This document shows positions 1-12,773 of a stretch of DNA of 64,000 nucleotides, one piece after another. Source of the stretch: Diploscapter coronatus (Eukaryota > Nematoda > Chromadorea > Rhabditida > Rhabditidae); the NCBI GenBank assembly GCA_964036155.1, contig OZ038423.1, positions 35,789,249-35,853,248 of the forward strand, given 5' to 3'. The notes beneath the pieces were generated by a model. It was not told the DNA's origin and did no database searches. It worked only from the letters and a program-made list of their open reading frames with translations. The position numbers and the translations under genes are program-made. Every line of letters starts with the position of its first letter. Within the stretch, counting starts at the first letter, position 1.

Positions 1-3000
1 TGTAGCCAATTCTCGGTGAATAATTCGCAAATGGCGCTGCCGTCGCCGTATTTACCACTCTCTGCGATGCTCAGCACTGCATTCAACAGTCTGCAAATTT
101 TCATTTATGTTTCAAAAAATTCATAATTCCCTTCATAAGAACATAAGGGTAATACTTAGTTCCTCCATAGAGTAATGTTCTAATAAAAATCAAAAATACA
201 AATATTTCAGGGGAAAAAATTCATTGAAAAGATAAGTTTTCAATCGCTTTTTTAAACTTAAAAAACTCCTTACTTGATCAAATCGTTATGGAACTGCCTC
301 CTGACATTGTCGTTGTATGGTCTGTAGATGGACGCGCTGAGCAGGAAGAGGTCGATGACCAAATCGACGAATTCGGGTAGGCGAGCTGAGCTCGAAATCA
401 CTGAGGAAATATGCGAGAAGTGTACCGCAACACATGAGAGGTACGCGATCAATTCCTGAAAAATGAAGGATAAATAAGTTTCGAAACTATCTTACAAATT
501 TTGAAAGAATGAAAAGAAATGCTCATAAAAGGTAGGTTAAATTGTATAAAATCGAAGTAATTTCTACTATCTTTCTATTACAGCGAAAGAATTATTTTAA
601 CAGTTTCGCAGTTTCAAAGAACATCTATCATGCACTAAAAGAAAATGAGCCTAATTAATACAAGCGTAATGTCACTTTGCAGAATTTTAAAAATAAGTTT
701 CAAGCAAGTCATAAAATTTCCATGTTTATATAAAGGTAATGTATTGATGGAAGTCATTGCAATTAATACATTTTCAAAAAAAAAAATATGCCTGCATATA
801 AGGAGACGGATCCCTTTCTCCTATCTTCTCGTTGTGCATGGAGGACAGAATCGTTGAGACACTCTTCTGAAATCACACATTTAAAAAAAAAAAAAAATAA
901 TAATAATAAAATTGGGAATTTATAGCGGTATCATAAAATTATAAAATGAACAAATAGTAAGGAAAAATTTAGACTCCTGGCATTATGCTTTTTTCATTTA
1001 GCAAAAAATTCAAATCACTTGACAGATATTTATTCGATTTTTTCACCTGAATGACTTCGATGACTTTTCTGAGCGATTTGTCGAGCATTTGATCGAGAGT
1101 TGCGCAGTGGTGGGGCCATTTGGAGCAGAGTGCCTGGGAGGCCTGCATCAGGGAGTAAGTCAGCAGTTGAGAAGACAGGATGCGGTCTCCTGGAATTTCG
1201 AAATTTAGATTTTTTGCTACTTTTTTTACGAATAATCCCTACACGCAACGCATTCATGTCAAATATCGTAAAATGAATAAAGAATGAAACATCAAATTAA
1301 ACCTAGGCAATGTTTCAATTACACCTTATCTATATGATTTTACACTAGTGGGCTTATTTTCCATCAGAATAGTTGATATTTTGAACAAAAAAGAGAACAT
1401 TTTTACCGATCAAGAATTCCTCTGTATCGAATTGCATCTGAGCTTCGAATTTCTTGGAGACCAGATCGAGGCATTTCCTCACGTTTGCGCTCATCTCGTT
1501 CGTCAATTCCGCGTCCCACTCCACCTTCTTCAGTTCCTCCTCCATCGCTGCGCTCAGCTGAAAATTCCCCTATAAAATGTTTTGAGAAAATATATTTATA
1601 TGCTATTAAAAGTTCAAACTTCCAGTCGAACACACTTCAAATGAGTATTTTAATTTCATAGACAGCAATTGAAAATACGTTTCAACGAAATGATAAATGT
1701 CGCAACAAAATCCTTCTACAATGAGTGTACGTCATTAGCAATAAAAAATAAAGTCTACCAAAATGAAGAAACGAATAGTTGGATATTTTTGAAAATCAAT
1801 TTCACCGAGACGATTCAATGTATTAGCGCCAAAAAACTAGAATAGAATATTTAATGAAATGTATAGAGTGAATTTAGTTTTGATTTAATGATTATTATTA
1901 TTAGATGGCGAGTGTATGGTGGTTTTGAAAACTTCGAAACTTAAAAGGTTGAGAAATAGAAGGGCATGCCCTTCAACTAGAGGGGATAGGGTAATTCGTA
2001 GACGCTACGGTTTTAAATAAGTTGAAAAACTAGAAAATACTCACCACATCAGCGAAGATGGTGACACTTGTCTCAGGGAATTGTTGCTGATTGACGATTG
2101 CAGTGAGTCGATTGAAGGCCGCATTCAACAAAGCAGCGCGGACGGGGCGAAGAGCCTCAGACAGGGCTGACAAACTGCCGTCTGAGCGGGAGGACACCAA
2201 ACGGCAGATATGTTGGACCAGACTGAAAGAAGCTTATCTCAAGGAATCAAGTAAATTGGGTAAATTTTAGAAATAACATTAGGAATTAGGAAATAGATGA
2301 TAAAGTTCGGTTTGCATTTTAGAGATATTAGCACTTTTAACCTTTTCTATAAGATTGAATTTCATGAGTAGATTAGATATGTTCCAGATAGCTCGTTTAA
2401 AGGATAGATTGAATCTACAATAATGTCTTACTGCTTGTTTGTATTCATTAAAAAATAACCTGGAAAATTAAACTCCTTACCGAGAAGCATATGGGGCATC
2501 GTGAGGGACTCTGGCACGCAGCACTCTGGCGAGTTTGTCCACGAATTTAGCCAAATATTCGCTTCCTGAAATTCTTTATCCATTAAAAACGCTAAAGATT
2601 GGGTCTTTGAAGGAAGGTAGAAGAGTAAGCATAAAAGACAAATATCCAGTTCAGTTAGTCGCTTTCTGTCAAAAAATCGCCCTAAAATCGTAAACTCCTT
2701 ACCCAGCAAAGTGAACTGCTCGATGGCCGAGTGGATGTAGTTGGCGACCTGCGCGACTGCCCGCGAGTTCGAGTCAGCAGCCTCCTTCGAGTTTGCCAGC
2801 TCTGTCAATTTCTTGTCCACTTCCGCAGCGCTCGACGACAGCTGCACTTCGAGTTCGGCTAAAAATGTTGAATTCTATTTTCTTCAAGCAGGAGATGTGT
2901 TTCAAAAATGGGCTGCTTTCAAAGAGAATTAGAAGTGATGGCATATGAATTGAAAGACGATAAAACAATAAAATAATCTTCAATTGCTGGTTATGTTCTT

Positions 3001-4507
3001 TAATCCAGTAAAAATTTCGGATATCTAAAAAAAAAAACCTACCTTCCAAAAGTCCCAAATTAGCCAGCGCCTTCATGGACGAGGAAACGAGTGACGAATT
3101 GAGGGAAATCAACGCTCTGCGCAGATCCGCCGCTGCTGCTTGGCGCACCTTAAAAGACTCGATAAAATTGTCTTTTGACGAAAATTGTCGACCTCATTTT
3201 CCGCGGCCTTCAGTTTCGTCGTCACTGTGTCTTTGATCCACGAGATTTTGAGTAATTCTAAAATTGGCATCAGCTTTCTCTATTTCCGAACTTCCGAACT
3301 TGCATGAAAGTTCAAATATAGGAATTGAACAAGTCTATAAAACAGAAATAATGTATTCTTTTCTAATGTATATTAGGTTGAAACTGAATAACCAAAAAAA
3401 TACCCGGATTATCATCGACGATTCCCCTCATTTCGCAGACCATTTCGGATCTTTTCACTAATTCATTTCTCTTCTCGAAAAGAGACATCAATTCCAAGCA
3501 TCTGAAAGAAAGGATTAGTTTTTCATGCGAAAAAGCAAGTATTTTATCAATTTTAGGGGAAAATCATTGAAACAATCTGGAAAATCTAAAAACACAAAAT
3601 ACCGATTAGCATCAGTGAGCAGGTGTCTGAGTGCAACGAGTGTTTCGGCCTGCTTCGACTGAGATTTGTACACGTCCAACAGACGCTGCATCGTCTTTCC
3701 AAATCTGAAAAAAACTAATTTAAATTTTTCAAAAACATCATAAAATCTAATTTTTATAGGTCAGTTCAAATTAGATTTTTTTTAAAATAAAATGTGAATT
3801 CAGAAAATTTGTGAAACATCAATAAGATACACTTTAAAATTTGAAATTCTGTTAGTCTATTTTTAGACATGGAAAAATTATTTGAACATTCTCTGAAGTA
3901 TATTATTTTGCTCATTCGCTCACCCATCACAAGTGTCGTAGAGCGAGTTCATCTCCGTGTGGACTCGTTTCTGCGCCATGTGCAGTGACTCGAGTGCAGA
4001 GGTCTGCTCCAACAGACGAGGCAGATTCTCTTCTACTCCTAAAAATTTCAAATTTGATGAGTTTCAAGAGTTCTGAAATCAGGAGGAAGATAATGAATAC
4101 ATGATTCCAGTCTCAATTGCTATTCACTAGTCCATTCAGTATTCAGCTAAATTTCAAAAGTATGTTTCAAAAGGATAAGAAAACTTCAAGATGATGTGTA
4201 ATTTTGATTTGCTGAACGCTTAAGCCAAGCAATAATTTAAAGAAAAAGTGTAATTTCAAAAGATATGATCACCTTTCCTGAGCTGTCTGTTGAGTGTCTC
4301 ATTGATCTGATTGACTCGGGACAGGAGGCCTTCCGCATCGCCCTGTTCACCGCTAGCGATTCTGAATTTGCTTTTCAAATTAACAGTCTTTCGGAAACAT
4401 TTTGTACTGTGTTTAATTTCTCAAAATCATGCTTACCTATGCAGATACGCTTCAGCGTTCGTTTTTCCCCAAATATAATCTTCCAATTCGTCTTCGGCCG
4501 TCTTCAT
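1..4507 (-). CDS. cogc-5: COG5, conserved oligomeric Golgi complex subunit 5 (3' end beyond window)
   Basis: Golgi tethering protein; COG5 belongs to lobe B of the COG complex, which tethers vesicles in retrograde intra-Golgi transport. Roughly a dozen short exons are read on the minus strand. The start ATG is at 4507 and the first exon (4437-4507) encodes MKTAEDELEDYIWGKTNAEA. Later exons give helical, charged segments that follow the COG5 layout: an N-terminal coiled-coil (EENLPRLLEQTSALESLHM), a middle part with LTNEMSANVRKCLDLVSKKF, which parallels the human [20 protein letters not shown] stretch, and near the window edge FLLSASIYRPYNDNVRRQF, parallel to FIRHASLIRPLGEGGKMRL. These comparisons are from memory. 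A TTGTTCAG acceptor lies just before the ATG with no visible upstream exon, and the EF-Tu gene ends 300 bp upstream, so trans-splicing from an operon is likely. The C-terminal part is cut off at base 1. Confidence 0.85.
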
Positions 4508-4805
4508 TTCTGAACAAGAGGAATTACAAATAAAAACAAGTCAAGAGGAAAAATATAGCATTGGTTTCCGAACCAATATCAATGAAAAATGTAACGGAAA
4601 AGATCAATAAAATATTTATTCGACGTAACAACCATTATTCAAAACAAAGGAAAAAAACAACTACTAATTCTTCCTAAAGTAATAAAAATCTACTGAAACT
4701 AGTCAAAAATGAGTGAACTTGGTGAAAAATGTGTATTAATCCGAGGATAAAAGGACAGAAATGGTTGAATTCTACAAATCTCTCACCAAAATCCGTGATA
4801 AAATC
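4508..4805 (-). promoter_or_regulatory. Intercistronic spacer between EF-Tu and COG5 (likely operon)
   Basis: Read on the minus strand, an AATAAA polyadenylation signal lies at about 4615-4620, some 190 bp after the EF-Tu stop. It is followed about 100 nt later by an acceptor (TTGTTCAG) and the COG5 ATG. Polyadenylation signal, about 100 nt of U-rich spacer, then a trans-splice acceptor is the standard arrangement in nematode operons (SL2-type). The arrangement is seen in the sequence; the operon is inferred. Confidence 0.6.
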
Positions 4806-7800
4806 TTACTTTTCGTCCTCCGTATTTTCGGCCAGCGTCATCGCGGCCTTCTTCAAATTGTAGTCCTTTCCGACATCGATTGACGGCAAGAGTTCCGATA
4901 TTATTCCTAAAATCAACGAACAGCTTTTATAAATCCTTCTAAAACTTGACGTCTTCAAATCTCTACAATTTTTTTCAGATCCTTGAACTGTTACTACAAA
5001 ATCATTAGATATTTCAGTCAAAATTGAGACATATTTGATCGACTCTCCAAATTCCCACCTCTAGCGACAGTGTTCTTGCCTTCCGCCCTGAGGGTGAATG
5101 TCATTCCTTTCTTCATGGGCATTTCCTTCATGAGGAGCACTGTGGCTGTGGTGAACTCGCCAGGCATCAGCATTTCCTGGTTCAACTCGAATCGACCGAC
5201 CTAAAATAAGCACATGAACACTTACTATATTTCAAACATGCGATAAAATATGAGTTCAACGCCCGCACTTTTCAATATGCTGAAATATCGCTCAGATTTA
5301 ATTCAAACTTGTTGAAAATTTAAGATTTGGAAAAATGATGAACCTTAAACTTCGAACAGTAGCATTTTTGAATCGAATAACATTCACAGAACGAAATTTC
5401 TACCCATTTAGAAATTTGAGGGAAAAAAATAATGAAAAATGTCGACCTGATCCCAAGTGGAGAGGAACATTTTGTCGGTGAATCCCGTTTTGATTCCAGT
5501 CCTTCGGCCATTCTCCTCTTCACTCAGCAGATAAATTTCTGCTTTCAAATGGTTGGACATTGTGATTGCCCCGATCGAACCAAGCCACATTCCTGGAATT
5601 TGAAGAACAAGTTCCAAGAATGCATGAAAAGATCTAGTTGAACTCAGATTTTGCTGATGGCAGAATAGATTTTTTTCAGAAATTCAAGCGGAAGTAAAAA
5701 TTTAAAAATATTCAAAAAAATTAAATTAGAAAAGGTACCTCTTTTGACATGATCTGGTTTGACGCCTCGACAAAGTACTCCGCAGTGATCGCCGGCTCGA
5801 ACCTAGAAATCCATAAATAAGAAAAACAATTAAATCTATATGTTTCAAAGACTTTACAATTAAAAATAGTAAAAGTTCCAACTTGCTTGTTCATTGCGCG
5901 ATTAATAATTTATGAAAAATTCATTTTTAAATGGGAATGAACCGAAAGTTGCAGATTAGATTTTTTTCTGAATTCGATTCAAATCACGTTTTTTTCTAAG
6001 ATTTAACAAATCTACCTCCTTGACACTTTTGCTGAAGACTTGCATATCTGAGGCCGTGCTTTGGATCGTCTTTCCATCGCCTTTGATCTCCACTTTGTCG
6101 CCCTTCTTCAGAATTCCACTCTCCAAGGTGCCCACCACTACTGTTCCTGGAAAAGTATGTTTCAAGGAATGCGTAAATTATGATCACAGAGAAATAGCCA
6201 TTCAATCTAAGGTTAGCTCTTTCACAAAAACATACACTTCAAATTTTTGTTTCACACAAATTAGAAGAATGACGATTTTTCTTCAAAAAATGATGATCGA
6301 GCGTTATTGTTGCACCATGTGGAATCTTATCATTCTTTTGAAATAATAATAAAAAAAACGAGGACTATTAGATATGAAATGTAAAATTCCTATTCACGCA
6401 AAACGTATCGGAATTCGTTATCCAAATTTAAAGTCCTTGAAAATGCGAAAAAAGAAAACAAAACCTCGTCCAGTGATTGGTGTTCTGGAGGCAATTGGCA
6501 TGATGACAGCTTCATTCTCCTCGCGTTTCGGCTCAGGAATTGCGTCCAACGCGGTCATCAGCTCGTCCACGCACTTCGACTCCTGGCCTTCTAGAGCGTG
6601 CAGCGCCGAGCCACGAATCACCGGGGCATTTTCGCCTGGAAAATCGAAATTCTGAAGTTCAAGAAATGCTCATTTTTCGTCATTTCTAGTTCAGCAAAAG
6701 AAAATATGGTTCAAGTTTCGTGTTTGTTGAAAGCGATGTTGAAAAATGAACTTTATAAGTTTCAAGCTTTCTAGACGCAGGAGAAAATGAAATTTTCAAC
6801 AGTGCTATGTTCGATAGAGTTGGTCATTTTTGCCACAACAAACCATCGAATCCATGAATGGTGAGCAGTTCTCGGGCTTCCAACTCGACCAAATCGAGCA
6901 CGTCGTCGTCGACCAGGTCGGCCTTGTTGACGAACACGATTATATGCTCTACGCCAACTTGACGGGCGAGGATCAAGTGCTCCTGAAAAATCTCACATCT
7001 TCGAAAAGGATGAATTTTTTAGATAAGTTTCAGGTATTGCCGAAATAAAATGAACAAATTCAGCCCTGATAATCCTAGTGCATGCTGACAAATAACGATA
7101 GTTCCTACCCTTGTCTGAGCCATGACTCCGTCAGTAGCAGCGATGACGAGAACTGCCGCGTCCATTTGAGATGTGCCACAAATCATGTTCTGGAAAGTGC
7201 TCATAATTTTGAGAAAAATCACGGGTTTACTGAAAATCGTAAAAAGAAAAACGGAATGAAATTGAACTAAAAACTCAACTTTAAACATTTTGTTTAGTTG
7301 CGATAAAGCAGACTATTTTTTCAGAACAGATGTACCTTGATAAAATCGGCATGTCCGGGACAGTCAGTGTGGGAGTACCGTCGCTTCTTCGACTCGTACC
7401 CGATGTGGGCGATGTTGATCGTGATGCCCCTCTGCTTCTCCTCCTTGCCCTTGTCGATCTCGTCGAATTTGACATGTTTCGTCAGGCCTGCAAAACAATA
7501 TTCGTTTGGACACCTTTAATATTCTAGTGGTTCGAACTAAAATTTAAATAATAAAAAAAACTGAAAGATTAAAAAGCCTACCTTTCTTGGCGAGGACTTT
7601 AGTGATGGCGGAGGTGAGGGTGGTTTTTCCGTGGTCGATGTGGCCGATCGTGCCCACGTTCAGGTTCGGCTTTACTGTCGATGAACCAGACGTGCTGCTG
7701 GCTGTCGCGAACAGACGCAAGGACTGCGCGAGGGCCAAACGTTGCACCTCAAATTTTTAAACCTTTTTTTCAAGAAACAGATTTAAACAAAAAACATTTA

Positions 7801-7924
7801 TAACTTAATTTGTATTTTTTTTAATTTTTTCAAATTCGGAATTCTTCAAGAGAAAAAAGCCTACTTGGTAAAAGTACCGATTATCGTATCGGCACAGAGA
7901 GAAGCACCGTGGAACGATGTTCAT
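4806..7924 (-). CDS. tufm: Mitochondrial elongation factor Tu
   Basis: GTPase that delivers aminoacyl-tRNA to the mitochondrial ribosome. Eleven exons (7865-7924, 7582-7747, 7336-7487, 7109-7189, 6844-6982, 6465-6635, 6016-6146, 5739-5802, 5447-5592, 5059-5200, 4806-4906) join in phase to 450 codons, the usual mitochondrial EF-Tu length. The start [20 protein letters not shown] and the following basic, Ser-rich stretch form a targeting peptide. G1 is GHIDHGKT, G3 DCPGHADF, G4 NKAD and G5 GSAL. Domains 2 and 3 follow ([37 protein letters not shown]). The protein ends in an acidic/basic tail after [13 protein letters not shown]. Nematodes have two mitochondrial EF-Tus: EF-Tu1, with a tail of about 57 residues for T-armless tRNAs, and EF-Tu2, with a short tail for D-armless tRNA-Ser. 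The short tail here favours EF-Tu2, by inference. The ATG directly follows TTTCAG. Confidence 0.95.
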
Positions 7925-8428
7925 CTGAAATTAATTGAGATAATCATCGTAATTACCACGATAATTACTGGAAAATTTTGAAAACCCGAGAGAAGTTGCA
8001 GCAATTCTGCAGGGTGAGTTAATTCAAACGTGGCGGGCCACTTCCATTTGCACCAAAATTTCACCAATTTTCACCCGATTCATCTCAGACTTTCCTGCAA
8101 AAACCTGAAGTTTTCCAAATGTTCAAAGGTATTTCATCAAAGAAAGTGGTATTTTCAAGATTTCAATTAAAAAAAACAAAATTTATATGAAAGCCTTGAA
8201 TCGCTTTGAAAAACAAGTGATCGCGATTTTTACATGAGATTTTCAGGAAAAATACCCGTGAAAGAACAAATCACAGAAAAATGAATGGAATACAGTGAAA
8301 ATTTTCAAGAAAATGAGTAAAAATAAAAATAGAAAACAAAAATGCATTTTGAGACGTTTTTATTAGTTCGTTTTGGAGATATTATCTGCATTGATGCAGG
8401 CGTAAGGCAGAGCATCCATCCAACAGCC
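7925..8428. other. Spacer between kinase and EF-Tu genes
   Basis: No coding exon seen. Read on the minus strand it holds an AATAAA signal at about 8356-8361 for the upstream kinase and a TTTCAG acceptor directly before the EF-Tu ATG. The spacing of roughly 430 nt between these is long but still possible for an operon. Confidence 0.4.
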
Positions 8429-11400
8429 TCACTTCGTGTTCCTGTGCTTGTCACGACTGAAAATAAAACAATATTTTAAGATTTCTAAAATAATTTTTTG
8501 CAATATTCAAGACCATCGAAGTGCGAAACTATGAAACAAGCTAGGTAAAGATGGTTCCAAGTTGTGTAAAATTCATTAAATCTTTCAAAATTTTGATAAT
8601 TATTTTTGCGAAGTTCAATATTTTCAAAATTTGAGCTTATGGAAAGTAAGGTAAATGTTATGATTCTATGTCTCGTAGATTTTAAGATAACTTTCCAAAA
8701 GTATGACCTTTGAAGTTATCGATTTGAAGCAATAATGATTTGCACTCATCTCGGAATTGGGCGTGCTCCTGTCTCTGTCCTCACAGCTCTCCTTCGTCTG
8801 GTCACACTCGTCTACTTCGCGGTCGCCTCGAGTTCGATTCACACCCAAAAAATCAATAGCTTTCAAATTTGTCAAAATCTAAAAAAGATAAAAGAAAACT
8901 TTTTGATTTTCATAAAAGAATCATGAAATGCATAATGTGAATTTTTTCCTGGTTTTTAGGGAAAAAAATCTTCCTGACCATTGAGTTTGTTGACGGTGAA
9001 GTCTTTGGGCTCGCACTTGGGCTGTATCTTCTTGAGCAGCGCCTGCGTCTTCTTGTAGATCGTAGTGATGACCGGTCGCTCGTTCGGGTCCTTCACCCTG
9101 CAAAATTTATAAGATTTTATGGAATTTTATCATCTCTTTCTCATGTTAATTTCAAGATTATCGCATGTTTCTTAGAAATCTCTCAGATTTCATTCTAAAT
9201 AAACCAATAGTTCGTACGAGAAAATGAACGGGAATTTTTTGCCCACCAAATGTTGCCGACGAGCGATTTGAGCTCCTTAGGCGTCTTCTTGGGCATTTCG
9301 GGCATTTTGAGCGTCCTGATCGACTTCTGGATCGTCCGTGCGTCGCCTTCCGGCCACGGCTTCTCGCCGTCGTTGTACACCTCAACAGGTTCAATATCAT
9401 TAGTTGGAAAACTCATTCTGCATTTCTTTGAAGAAATGATTGGTAATAGTTTTAAAATGGACATTTTTCCAATTTTTGGGGTAGGTTTCATTTCACTATT
9501 AGAAGAAAATAGACTAAAAATCTATGTTGATTTGATGATCATTTCCATTTGATTTCTAACCTCATAGATGCATATGCCGTACGACCAAATGTCTGACTGG
9601 AAGGAGAATCGGATCGGCTTTTTGAGCACTTCAGGGGCCATCTGAAGATTTGCGTTCCGTTTGAAAGTATCTAATTTTTGTATTTCTCCAAAAACTAGGC
9701 CCAAACAGTGAATTCACTGACCCAGCGCATCGGGAAGCCGCCCTTCGGGTCTTCGATGTTCACTGCATCCATGTCTGCGAAAGGAAGCGATAAAAATATA
9801 TATTTTCAATTCTTCAAATTTGAGGCTTCTAAAGTTCTTAGCAGAAAATTCAATAGTGATCAGAATCCTCAAAATCTACTCTATATGATTTCTTTGAAGC
9901 CTATTCAATTCAGCTTTTTAGAAATTCATGATTCGTAAGATAAGAAAAATTTCGAACCTTTGCCGAGCGCCTTAGACAACCCGAAGTCGCTGATTCGAAC
10001 GAGCCCATCCTCGCCAATCAGGCAGTTTCTGGTCGCCAGGTCGCAGTGGATGATCTTCTTGTTGTGCAGGTACCTCAGGCCGCGGACTATCTTCAACATA
10101 GCTCGTATTTCAACAAACCCATAAAAATAAATGCGATTTTTTGAAGGTAGAAATGGCTGAAATTTCAGGAGATCAGATTTTTCAAATCTTTCAAGTTTCG
10201 ACTCCCACCAGGGTTGCACAAATTTGAGATCCGATCGGTTTTTTCTCGGGGATCTAAATTTGCCAGTCTGATTCCCACCTCAACCAGGTAGATGATCCTC
10301 TCGTAGTCGGTGATGGTTGCGCCCTGTTTGCGAAGATGCTTTTCGAGGTCGCCCCCGGGGCAAAATTCCATTACAATCATCACCTGAAAAGAAACAAGTT
10401 CGTTTATTGAAAGTCAAGATTTCGAGCGTGTTTATTCTAGAGTGAAACTCTTTAAAAACTGGAAAAAATCTGCAAAAATTGCATAATTTTGAGAAAAAGT
10501 AAGCTGAATAATTTCTTGTTCCCTCAATTTGAAAATATTTAGCATTTACCGGTGGAACATCGAGTGCGACTCCGTGCATGCGAACGACGTTGGCGTGGAC
10601 GAGCATGGCCATCTGCTTGGCCTCGTCGATGATCATCTGGCGTGCTTCCGCTGTCTTCGAGGGGTCCGAATCGTGGGCTACCTGAAAAACCACTCTCATC
10701 TTCACCAACTGTCAAGTCCGAGTGGTTTAGTGAATCCGTTTATTTTATAATAAGAGTAAGCTGTATGAGTGTGATGTATGTAGGTAGTGATGAGAGAGTG
10801 AGCCGCCCCTGTTGGGTCGGACTATTTAAACCCTTAAGACAATGGAGAAATAGTTATCTTGTCAGAGATACATAGTCATTAACGAGTGACTTCAGATACA
10901 TTAATAATCCTACTAACGATGTAATACCGAGGATAGGGAATAGCTAATAAATCAAGGAATATCGGTGTCTGTTTGATCATACCACGCATTGGCAATTGTC
11001 AGGATCTAATCACGAGATCAGTTGTTTCTAGATTAATGAGATACCCAGATTATGATAATCAAGCAAGTATCAAGTTGCTGGTTGCAACACCAACTATCTT
11101 TAGAGAAATAATCACTCAACCAGAAGTATAACTCTAAACTATTAGTATTTTTGCTGAGTTTGTCTGTCTGTCCAAGCTTATGTCTCTATGATAGGTTAGT
11201 CTGACTCCAATGTGTCATATATGGTTGGAAAGGTAGTCTGTTGGAGGTGTGCAACGTAAAAATAGACCGATTGTGCACTGGTAATATGTGGTAAAAGCTG
11301 TTCTTTCTAAAAAATATTAATTTTGAATACAAGATTAGCAAATTATCATTGAATTGAAAATGCATAAAAGGCAAAGTTTTGCAAATGAATTGGTCATTGT

Positions 11401-12677
11401 CGAAAAAATATGAATGAGAAGATTTTTTTGTTTATTGCTTATTCATTTAAATCCACCTTGATTGCGACGATCTCGTCCTGTTCGACGCCAGGCCGCTTGT
11501 ACTTGCCCTTGAAGACGCTGCAGAAGTTGCCGCTGCCGATCGCGTCCTTCTGCTTGTCGTAGGACACGTTGTTGTTGTTGATCTGCCAGTTCGGTTTCGC
11601 GATCGGGTTCTTCAGCGCCACACTTCCCGGGCAGTGCTTCTCGTTGTTCGTGTAATACTGCAAAACCGACACTTGGAAAGTCCGCGAATGTTTCAAATAG
11701 GAAAAATTCAGTTAAAGCTGGTGAAAATTAAGAACAGATGGTAGCAATGATCGAACAGGTCTGGTACGTGATTGAAGAACCGTGTTTTCATCATGTTCTT
11801 CAAATTGTTTCCAAACATTTTCACTCCTAACCTGGACCAAATCGGGAACATTGTCGAACTGGCGGAGTTTGGGCGACGTCGACCTCAGAATACCAAACTG
11901 CCACTTCGAACTTTCGTACCTGAAATTCGGGATTTTAGGGTTTTTTGTGAAAAAATCGATATTTTTAAAGAGAGATATGAATGTGAATGGGGAAACTGAC
12001 ATGAGGGAGAGATGACGCACGACATTCTTGTGCCTGACGGAGAGGACCAGCTCCGTGCACTGTCTGTTGTCCGTGGCCCGCACTAGGTAGTCGCCATTGT
12101 TCTTCAGGAGCAGTCTGAAAGTAGAATGGATTACTTGCAGAAAATTTGAAAAATACCAAGAGAATGTTTTCATTTAAAAAAAAAAAGCCACAGGAATGGC
12201 CAGATTTGAAAATTTTATATACAACATCGCGAGCATCACTGTTTCAGTTTCTCGCAAATTTCGAATTTTTGAAGAAAAAAAACCGTGTTGGCAACGGCGG
12301 AGAACGGGTCGAAATTTCCAGAACACGCCTTCTAGGACATCATTACAGGAATTAAAATCCTACTAAAATAGTTAGGAGATTCCGAAAAATCCGTGGGTTC
12401 GGGACTGTAAGGACGAGTTCAGACTTTATCCGCTCTAGGAAGAACATTGAGAAATAGCGTTGTTCGACAAGAGTACAACGAGCAGTGCTTTTCCACGCTC
12501 TCATATCGAACAACGATATTTCTCAATGTTCGTCCTAGAACGAACAGTCGGAACGCACGTCCTAACTGATTCGTTTTCGGCTCACTCTGCATCGGCCCGC
12601 GAGCGGAATCCGTGGTAGTATAATTGATGTTCGAGGGCGCCCTTCGGAGCCGACATCCGCGTCTTGTTGTCGCTCAT
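8429..12677 (-). CDS. SH2-domain non-receptor tyrosine kinase, Fer-like (nematode expanded class)
   Basis: Cytoplasmic tyrosine kinase with an N-terminal SH2 domain and a C-terminal kinase domain, without the F-BAR region of true Fes/Fer. Exons: 12586-12677, 12001-12114, 11832-11919, 11457-11657, 10550-10681, 10279-10383, 9958-10090 (or to 10156), 9722-9774, 9561-9641, 9247-9380, 8979-9097, plus a poorly resolved tail ending near 8429. SH2: LYYHGF, then YLVRAT in place of FLVRES. Kinase: glycine loop GSGNFCSVFKG, VAIK lysine, hinge MEFCPGG, catalytic loop HCDLATRN, SDFGLSK, APE, WSYGICIYE and KPWP. Odd: the conserved Arg of HRD is Cys, and the activation segment to MRWMAPE has no tyrosine. 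The intron before VAHDSDP holds a solo LTR; the first intron holds a foldback element. The acceptor of the catalytic-loop exon and the C-terminal exons are uncertain. Confidence 0.85.
10710..11089 (+). mobile_element. Solo LTR (380 bp) in kinase intron
   Basis: Begins TGTCAAGTCC and ends GTTGCAACA, so it has TG...CA termini. It is flanked by the direct repeat CCAAC at 10705-10709 and 11090-11094, a 5-bp target duplication as made by Ty3/Gypsy or Bel/Pao integrases. Internally it has TATTTAAA at 10823-10830 and AATAAA at 10946-10951 in the same (+) orientation, as expected for an LTR promoter and polyadenylation signal. No internal retrotransposon sequence is present, so it is a solo LTR from LTR-LTR recombination. 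It lies antisense in the intron of the kinase gene. The family is not determined. Confidence 0.75.
12390..12580. mobile_element. Foldback element / hairpin in first intron of kinase
   Basis: The core arms 12436-12473 and about 12500-12537 are inverted copies with only a few mismatches (both contain GAACATTGAGAAATA when read toward the centre). Weaker complementarity extends outward: AAGGACGAG...TTC on the left against the complement of CGCACGTCC on the right. No target duplication was recognised with confidence. Likely a MITE-type remnant. Confidence 0.55.
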
Positions 12678-12773
12678 CCTGCGATTCACCAACCTCAAAG
12701 CAGCGGAAATAATTTTTCAATCAAAAATACAAGTAATCACTTTTTGTGCACCGATTCGTCACTACTTTTCTAT

